Part shown: positions 56,194 to 64,000 of the stretch, piece after piece
Position numbering within the stretch: the stretch's first letter is position 1
How the letters are laid out: every line of letters starts with the position of its first letter
Source of the DNA: an uncultured Paracoccaceae bacterium
GTDB taxonomy: Bacteria > Pseudomonadota > Alphaproteobacteria > Rhodobacterales > Rhodobacteraceae
Direction of reading: 5' to 3'
Assembly: GCA_947501555.1 (NCBI GenBank)
Contig: CANMWG010000001.1
Span: 2,418,001 to 2,482,000 of the forward strand
Length of the DNA stretch: 64,000 nt
Notes under the pieces: generated by a model
What the model was told of the DNA's origin: nothing
What the model saw: only the letters and a program-made list of their open reading frames with translations
The model's database searches: none
Made by a program: the position numbers and the translations under genes

Positions 56194-56977
56194 ACCTCTT
56201 CACATGGCAGAACCCGCCATTCCCGACATTGCGGTTTCCGTTATGGACGTATCAAAGAACTACGGCAGTGTTGAAGCCTTGAAAAACTTGTCGCTTGAGT
56301 TCCCTCGCGGTGAATTGACTTCACTGTTGGGGCCATCCGGCTGCGGCAAGACAACGTTGCTCAAGATCATCGCCGGATTGCTCCCTGCCACAGCCGGCAA
56401 GATCGAAGTGAACGGAGTAGCTGTGGAAGGTCCCGGTGATGACCGCGCTTTCGTATTCCAGGACTTTGCCTTACTTCCATGGGCCACCGTCCTGCGCAAT
56501 GTCGCCTTTGGATTGGAACTACGCGGCGTGGCGAAAGCTGAGCGCGAAGACCGCGCGAATACATATATCAAGAATGTCGGGCTTGAAGGGTTTGAGCAGT
56601 CCTATCCGCACGAATTATCGGGCGGTATGCGGCAACGCGTCGGGTTGGCGCGCGCCCTATCCGTCGATAGCCAAGTTTTGCTACTCGATGAGCCATTCTC
56701 GGCAGTCGACGAACAAAACCGCCGCAAATTCCAGGAAGACATGCTGGAGCTGGTCGCGACAGAGCAAAAAACCTTCATCTTCGTGACGCATTCCATCGAA
56801 GAGGCGGTCTATGTATCTGACCAAATCGCGATCCTGTTGCCTCGTCCCAGCCGCGTGTCAGAAGTCATCCGGCCGACCGGATTCCGCCACAAGGACGTGG
56901 CCAACATTCGCCGGGATACTGAGTATCTCGATATTGTTGACCGAATTTGGTCTTCGCTGCGCAATTACGTGGAATAG
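56174..56977 (+). CDS. ABC transporter ATPase (NitT/TauT type)
   Basis: A protein of 267 residues with Walker A GPSGCGKT at 53-60, Q-loop Gln96, signature LSGGM at 148-152 and Walker B VLLLDEPF at 168-175. It drives the two permeases. GTG at 56174 has AGGG seven bases ahead; ATG at 56180 is an alternative. It overlaps permease 1 and precedes permease 2 by four bases. Confidence 0.92.
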   Translation: MAMSQIKPLHMAEPAIPDIAVSVMDVSKNYGSVEALKNLSLEFPRGELTSLLGPSGCGKTTLLKIIAGLLPATAGKIEVNGVAVEGPGDDRAFVFQDFALLPWATVLRNVAFGLELRGVAKAEREDRANTYIKNVGLEGFEQSYPHELSGGMRQRVGLARALSVDSQVLLLDEPFSAVDEQNRRKFQEDMLELVATEQKTFIFVTHSIEEAVYVSDQIAILLPRPSRVSEVIRPTGFRHKDVANIRRDTEYLDIVDRIWSSLRNYVE

Positions 56978-56981
56978 GATC

Positions 56982-57734
56982 ATGTACTTATTTGGCAGAC
57001 GGCTCCCGAATATGAGCTCACTTATTTTTTGGGGGTTATTGTGGGAGGTGGTCGGGCGGCTTGGCATCAGCTTTTTCATTCCACCCCTATCGGAAATTTT
57101 CATAACGCTCTTCGAAATCATCGGCACGCCCGCCGTGTTGAAAGCCTTGGGCGAAACATCCTACGCATTCTTGATGGGTGTCTTTTATGCAATTTTCATC
57201 GGGATCCCGGTTGGCATTCTCATGGGTCAAAACCGATTAATCGACGAACTGCTACTGCCTTGGGTAAATATCTTTCTCAGCGCGCCCCTGACCGCATTGG
57301 TGCCCGTATTGATGGTCCTGTTCGGCTTTGGCATGACGTCCATCATCATCACCACAACACTCTTTGCGATCTGGATTATTATTCTCAATTCACGCGCAGG
57401 GGTGAAGCAAATCAACCGATCTTTGGTCGAAATGGCCCGCAGCTTTGGCGCGTCGCCATTTGATGCATTCTTCAAGATATATTTCTGGGCTGCATTGCCT
57501 GAGATTATCGGCGGCGTCAGGATTGGCCTGATCAGGGCAGTGAAAGGTGTGATTATCGGACAGCTTTTGATTTCAGTTGTCGGCTTCGGTGCCTTGTTCG
57601 AACTTTATTCATCGAACTTCCTGATGGCCCATTTCTGGGCAGTATTGGTGCTGCTGTTCGCCTTGGCCTTTACCTTGGCGGAATGCTTGGGCTGGCTGGA
57701 AAAACGTGTGTCCTATTATGCATCGAGCAGATAG
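56982..57734 (+). CDS. ABC transporter permease 2
   Basis: A protein of 250 residues with about six membrane helices and the EAA-type loop VEMARSFGASPFDAFFKIYF. It is similar in type to permease 1 but clearly different in sequence, so the transporter probably contains a heterodimeric channel. The ATG at 56982 is close behind the ATPase stop. The next feature is a hairpin. Confidence 0.88.
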   Translation: MYLFGRRLPNMSSLIFWGLLWEVVGRLGISFFIPPLSEIFITLFEIIGTPAVLKALGETSYAFLMGVFYAIFIGIPVGILMGQNRLIDELLLPWVNIFLSAPLTALVPVLMVLFGFGMTSIIITTTLFAIWIIILNSRAGVKQINRSLVEMARSFGASPFDAFFKIYFWAALPEIIGGVRIGLIRAVKGVIIGQLLISVVGFGALFELYSSNFLMAHFWAVLVLLFALAFTLAECLGWLEKRVSYYASSR

Positions 57735-57752
57735 CCAGAAATAGGCTATGAC

Positions 57753-57780
57753 GGACCGGGCAGCATTCGCCGCCCGGTCC
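57753..57780. terminator. Hairpin between convergent ABC and katG genes
   Basis: A 9-bp stem GGACCGGGC (57753-57761 with 57772-57780) with a 10-nt loop. No T run on either strand, so it may end both transcripts only weakly. Confidence 0.45.
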
Positions 57781-57788
57781 AAATTGCG

Positions 57789-60079
<2,291 letters not shown>

Positions 60080-60973
60080 ATGAAGCTGCTCACCCTCAAA
60101 CACCTACGTTACTTTAAGGCACTTGCGACCCACAGCCACTTTGGCAGAGCGGCTGACGCTTGCGCGATATCGCAGCCTGCCTTGTCCCTGCAAATCAAGG
60201 AATTAGAGGGGATCATGGGTGGCCCCTTGGTTGAACGTGCCGCCCGCGAGATCCGGCTGACAGCCTTGGGCGAAGACCTTTTGTCCCACGGCAATGACAT
60301 CTTGCAACGGGTTGAAGACCTCGGCGCAATTGTGCGCAGGCGGTCGGCGTCCTTTTCGGGACGGCTGCGCATGGGGGTGATTCCAACCGTCGCCCCCTAT
60401 CTGTTGCCCAAGATCATTAAGGCCCTTAGCCAGCGATTCCCTGATCTTGCGCTTGAGCCAAAAGAAACCGTCACCCAATCACTGGTCCAGGAAATTCTGG
60501 CCTCGCGATTGGACGTCGCCATTGTCGCTTTGCCTATGTCCGAACCCGCCCTGCAGGAATTTGCGCTATTCGATGAAGAGTTTCTGCTGGTTCGCCCCGC
60601 CAGTGACGCGGACCTGCCCGTGCCCAGTCCGGCGGCCTTGCCCACCATGCAGCTGCTGCTGCTGGAAGAGGGCCATTGTTTTCGAGATCAGGCCTTGTCC
60701 TACTGCAATACGTCAAGTGTGCAGACCCGCCAGATCATGGAGGGCAGTTCCCTGTCTACATTGGTGCAAATGGTCAGTGCAGGCATCGGTATTACACTGA
60801 TCCCCGAAATGGCGCGCACTTTTGAAACGCGGTCTGCGGATGTGTCCATCGCAAATTTTGCAGGGACACCGCCAAGCCGGACCATCGGGATGATCTGGCG
60901 CAAGACCAATCCGCTGGTCGACGACCTGCTGGAAATCGGTGCGATTATTCGGAAGGTCGCCGAAACACCCTAG
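60080..60973 (+). CDS. oxyR: OxyR-type LysR regulator
   Basis: A protein of 297 residues. The LysR helix-turn-helix lies at about 5-60. The redox pair is Cys200 and Cys209 in EEGHCFRDQALSYCN, with the same spacing of nine as E. coli Cys199/208. It senses peroxide and should turn on katG, encoded divergently next to it. The ribosome site is weak. Confidence 0.94.
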   Translation: MKLLTLKHLRYFKALATHSHFGRAADACAISQPALSLQIKELEGIMGGPLVERAAREIRLTALGEDLLSHGNDILQRVEDLGAIVRRRSASFSGRLRMGVIPTVAPYLLPKIIKALSQRFPDLALEPKETVTQSLVQEILASRLDVAIVALPMSEPALQEFALFDEEFLLVRPASDADLPVPSPAALPTMQLLLLEEGHCFRDQALSYCNTSSVQTRQIMEGSSLSTLVQMVSAGIGITLIPEMARTFETRSADVSIANFAGTPPSRTIGMIWRKTNPLVDDLLEIGAIIRKVAETP

Positions 60974-60975
60974 GG

Positions 60976-61857
60976 CTACAACAACCCATCCGGCAAAGCC
61001 TGTTCAGCCGCCGTATTGGCCCGCCGAAACACCAGCGTCACAAGCGTTGAGACGATCACGATAAACAGCGAGTACAGCGCCGGTACAGCCATGTAGCTTT
61101 GTGCCTCGGTCCCAGCGAATGTGAAGGCGATGATCGCAATGGCCAGTGGGCCGTTTTGAATACCCGTCTCAAGCGCTACGGTGCGGGCATTGCGCGGATG
61201 CAGCCGAAGCGCCCGCGCGAAACTGTATCCAATCGTGATCCCCACGATACCAAGCCCAATCGCCGCGATATAGGTCGCGGGCGTTGTGGTCATGAGGAAC
61301 TGCCAATTGCGCGGCACCCAGCTGACCAGCAGGAACAGAATGAATATCAGCGCCAAAAGGGACCCGAAAAATTCGGTGACCGCACCCACATTCGCGTTCA
61401 GCTTGCGCATGACCATGCCTATGGCGACGGGCACCAACAGCAACACCAGCGTCGCGATGATATTCTCACGCGGAATTTCCAGGTCAAGCGCTGCGGCATA
61501 GATCACTAGAATAACCGGGATCAGGATGACGCCAAAGACAGTTGAAGTCACCGTCATAAGAACCGACAGCGCCAAGTTGCCCTTTGAAAAATAGGTGAAG
61601 ATATTCGAGGTCGTGCCCCCGGGCATACAAGCCATGATGAGCACACCAACAGCAATCGGGTCGGGTAGCGGCAACACCGTGATCAACAAAAAGCCGATAA
61701 ACGGCATGAACCCGTATTGCGAGATCACACCAATCGCCAGCCCATAAGGCCTGCGCAATGCCAGATAAAAATCACGCGGTGTCAGCGATGCGCCCATGCC
61801 CAGCATGATCACAAAAATCATCAGCGCCAAAATGGCCTGTTCGAGAGGTCCGACCAT
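60976..61857 (-). CDS. Bile acid:sodium symporter (BASS) family transporter
   Basis: A membrane protein of 293 residues with about nine or ten helices. The conserved segments ACMPGGTTSNIFTYFSKGN and TGIQNGPLAIAI match the BASS sodium-binding motifs. It probably imports an organic anion with sodium. The ATG is one base after the fadD stop, so it is translated with fadD. Confidence 0.88.
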   Translation of the reverse strand: MVGPLEQAILALMIFVIMLGMGASLTPRDFYLALRRPYGLAIGVISQYGFMPFIGFLLITVLPLPDPIAVGVLIMACMPGGTTSNIFTYFSKGNLALSVLMTVTSTVFGVILIPVILVIYAAALDLEIPRENIIATLVLLLVPVAIGMVMRKLNANVGAVTEFFGSLLALIFILFLLVSWVPRNWQFLMTTTPATYIAAIGLGIVGITIGYSFARALRLHPRNARTVALETGIQNGPLAIAIIAFTFAGTEAQSYMAVPALYSLFIVIVSTLVTLVFRRANTAAEQALPDGLL

Positions 61858-61858
61858 G

Positions 61859-63571
61859 TTACGCCCCTTCTTTCACGATTGACTGGGCGCGCAAATCCTT
61901 GCGCAGGATTTTCCCCACATTGGATTTCGGCAGCTCATCGCGGAATTCGACCTGTTTGGGCACTTTGTAGGCCGTCAGATGCTCTTTGCAGTAGCTGCGC
62001 AGCGCATCCACCGTCACGCCGTCACCTTGCGGAACAACAAAAGCCTTCACCGCCTCGCCTGCCGCACCATCAGGCACGCCAATCACGGCGACCTCGTTGA
62101 CGCCGGGATGGGCTGCGATCACATCCTCGATCTCATTGGGGTAGACATTGAAACCAGACACAAGGATCAGATCCTTCTTGCGATCCACAATGCGGAAATA
62201 ACCGTCGGGCTCCATCAACCCGATATCACCCGTCAGCAACCAACCGTTCTGGATGGTTTCCGCAGTCGCATCTGGCCGTTTCCAATAACCCAGCATGATC
62301 TGGGGGCCTTTGGCGATCAGCTCACCCGGCTCACCCACAGGCATATCCACCCCGTCGTCATCCACGCAGCGCAAATCAGTTGAAGGAAGTGGAATACCAA
62401 TAGAATTCAACCGGGTTTTGCCAAAGGGGTTGAATGTCAAAACGGGCGAGGATTCCGTTAAACCGTAGCCTTCCAACACCGGCTTGCCTGTCACCTCTTC
62501 CCAGCGCGCGGCAACAGAGCCTTGCAAGGCCATCCCCCCGGCAGAGGCGAACTTGAGGTATTTCGGCGGGCTATCGGTGAACCAAATCTCGTTGTTCAAG
62601 CCGTTGAACAGCGTGTTCACACCGCTCATCCAAGTGATTTTGTAGTTCTCAAACGCGCGCTTCAGGCTGGTCAGCGGGCGCGGGTTTGGGATCAGAATGT
62701 TCCGGGCCCCAATCGAAAAGAACCCAAGGAAATTCACTGTAAATGCAAAGATATGATACAATGGCAAAGCGGTCAGCGCGACCTCTTTGCCCTCATCCAA
62801 AGTGGTGATTAGCGCCATGGTTTGGGACATATTCATCAGCAAATTTTTATGCGACAGCATTGCCCCTTTGGACACGCCCGTGGTCCCGCCGGTGTATTGC
62901 AAACAGGCCACATCATCGGGTTTGACATCGGCGCGGTAAGCTTCAATCGCGGCGACCGACCGGCTTTTGGCGCGTCCTTGGGCAATTGCATCGGGCAAGC
63001 GTATGTGGGGGATCGTGATCGGCGTGATAGTCTTATCCCAGTATTTCTGCACTGCGCCGACAATCATCTTTGGCAGAGCCGGCAGAAATTCGGCCACACG
63101 GGTCACGATGACATTGGGGATCGGATGATCGGTCAAAGCCTCGGCCAGTTTGTCAGCGAACATATCAACCACCAGAATGGCGGCGGGTTCCGCATCTTGA
63201 AACTGCTTAGTCATTTCCTCAGCGGTATAAAGCGGATTGACGTTTACCAAGACGCAACCGGCCTTGAAAATAGCCATAGCCATCACCGGGTAAGACAGGC
63301 AGTTTGGGACCTGGACCGCAACCCGATCACCCACATGCAGCCCCGCAATGTCGCGCAGGTAAACGGCCATCGCGTCTGACATCTGATCTGCCTGCCCGAA
63401 CGTCAGCGTGCCGTTCATGCCATTGGGCAAACAGGTGGTAAACGCAGGCAAATCCCAGAACTTCGCCGAAGTTGCCGTTATGAAATCACCAATAGACTGG
63501 AACGGGGCGGGATCAACGTCCGGCGGGACAGATGCGCCATACATCGCGGTCCACGGTTTTTCAGCCTGCAT
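61859..63571 (-). CDS. fadD: Long-chain fatty acid-CoA ligase (FadD-like)
   Basis: A protein of 570 residues. The AMP-binding motif YTGGTTGVSKGAMLSHKN, the LEGYGLTESSP block, GDIGLMEPDGYFRIVDRKKD split over two segments and the C-terminal KSNVGKILRKDLR are present. It activates a carboxylic acid with ATP and CoA; long-chain acids are the likely class. The ATG at 63571 has GGAGG seven bases upstream. The BASS gene follows after one base. Confidence 0.9.
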   Translation of the reverse strand: MQAEKPWTAMYGASVPPDVDPAPFQSIGDFITATSAKFWDLPAFTTCLPNGMNGTLTFGQADQMSDAMAVYLRDIAGLHVGDRVAVQVPNCLSYPVMAMAIFKAGCVLVNVNPLYTAEEMTKQFQDAEPAAILVVDMFADKLAEALTDHPIPNVIVTRVAEFLPALPKMIVGAVQKYWDKTITPITIPHIRLPDAIAQGRAKSRSVAAIEAYRADVKPDDVACLQYTGGTTGVSKGAMLSHKNLLMNMSQTMALITTLDEGKEVALTALPLYHIFAFTVNFLGFFSIGARNILIPNPRPLTSLKRAFENYKITWMSGVNTLFNGLNNEIWFTDSPPKYLKFASAGGMALQGSVAARWEEVTGKPVLEGYGLTESSPVLTFNPFGKTRLNSIGIPLPSTDLRCVDDDGVDMPVGEPGELIAKGPQIMLGYWKRPDATAETIQNGWLLTGDIGLMEPDGYFRIVDRKKDLILVSGFNVYPNEIEDVIAAHPGVNEVAVIGVPDGAAGEAVKAFVVPQGDGVTVDALRSYCKEHLTAYKVPKQVEFRDELPKSNVGKILRKDLRAQSIVKEGA

Positions 63572-63666
63572 GTCAGTTCCTCCCAAAACTAAGCAAGTAG
63601 TCTAATGCACCCACACAATTTTGGAAGCCAGCATTGGCTGTGACGTTGGGAAAACGGGTGTTTGGA

Positions 63667-64000
63667 TTAACGCGAACCGAATTCCTCGCGCAGCACTTCT
63701 GCCCATTCCGGGTCATCCGACACGATCAGAACCGATTGGTTGATTGCTTCCCGAAGCGCGCTGCCCGGCGGCATTGCAATTGCATAGCTGCGTGGTTCGA
63801 TCTCCAGCGGGGACATCTTGACACCTGTCAGACTGCGCTGGTTGATCAGATATTGCAGCACTTCGCGCTCGTGGACAAAGGCATCGATAAGTCCCTCGTC
63901 AATATTGCGCTGGACCTGCGAAAAGACCTGCATCGGGATCACTGCAATATCAGCCTCAACCGCCCAGGCGGCACTGTCGCTTTGGCTCATCACCGCAACG
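63667..64000 (-). CDS. Extracellular solute-binding protein (SBP_bac_3 like), C-terminal part (cut by window edge)
   Basis: An open frame enters from the right edge and stops at 63667. The visible 110 residues contain the second-lobe pattern PRSYAIAMPPGSALREAINQSVL, typical of polar amino-acid binding proteins of the SBP_bac_3 type. The N-terminal lobe lies outside. The ligand is unknown. It might also be the ligand domain of a receptor or channel protein. Confidence 0.65.
   Translation of the reverse strand, partial: VAVMSQSDSAAWAVEADIAVIPMQVFSQVQRNIDEGLIDAFVHEREVLQYLINQRSLTGVKMSPLEIEPRSYAIAMPPGSALREAINQSVLIVSDDPEWAEVLREEFGSR

Overview
The window looks like chromosomal DNA of a marine alphaproteobacterium of the order Rhodobacterales (Roseobacter group, perhaps near Loktanella, Yoonia or Octadecabacter). 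This rests on three things: the order tolQRA-tolB-pal-cpoB-tilS-ftsH, a Rhodobacterales-type tad pilus locus with OmpA and AAA+ accessory genes, and a CenR-type response regulator of that group. The genus is inferred. I see no rRNA, tRNA, CRISPR array, insertion sequence or prophage. Nearly all of the window is ordinary coding sequence.

Layout. 1-9.2 kb: most of a tad (Flp pilus) assembly locus, from the end of the secretin gene through an OmpA lipoprotein, cpaE, cpaF, tadB, tadC, two TPR lipoproteins and the prepilin peptidase to a linked AAA+ ATPase. 9.3-13.9 kb: a 6PGDH-like dehydrogenase, an Lhr-like helicase with pdeM (part of the ligase-associated DNA repair set), and a membrane-bound LytTR regulator. 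14-17.4 kb: folD, fhs (one-carbon folate metabolism) and a MOSC protein. 17.5-27.6 kb: a cell-envelope block transcribed leftward (ybgC, tolQ, tolR, tolA, a duplicated TolA C-terminal domain, tolB, pal, cpoB, tilS, ftsH). 27.7-29.9 kb: ruvCAB. 30-34 kb: a DUF1127 gene and an msrA-phzF-SGNH-prmA run. 34-45 kb: an HD-domain protein that looks like a diiron oxygenase, two YHYH-domain exported proteins, rnr, a TPR/peptidoglycan-binding protein, a lytic transglycosylase, rppH, an L,D-transpeptidase-like gene and a flavin-binding protein. 45-54 kb: ribA, cenR, a rhodanese, a Cys/Met PLP enzyme, serB and several small enzymes. 54-58 kb: a NitT/TauT-type ABC importer divergent from an FAH-family hydrolase. 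58-61 kb: divergent katG and oxyR. 61-64 kb: fadD coupled to a BASS transporter, then the end of a solute-binding gene cut by the window edge.

How parts fit together. The tad genes build a surface adhesin pilus. Tol-Pal and FtsH maintain the envelope, and CenR, encoded in the same window, is a plausible regulator of Tol-Pal. OxyR sits divergently next to its expected target katG.

Less expected observations: a 40-bp module with 11-bp-spaced GTAC repeats at two distant sites; a free-standing periplasmic copy of the TolA C-terminal domain inside the tol operon; an HD protein carrying the six metal ligands of PhnZ-type diiron oxygenases with no phosphonate genes nearby; two YHYH proteins whose predicted mature forms both start with His-Glu; and a perfect 24-nt palindrome beside ruvB. 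None of these amounts to a proven new system.
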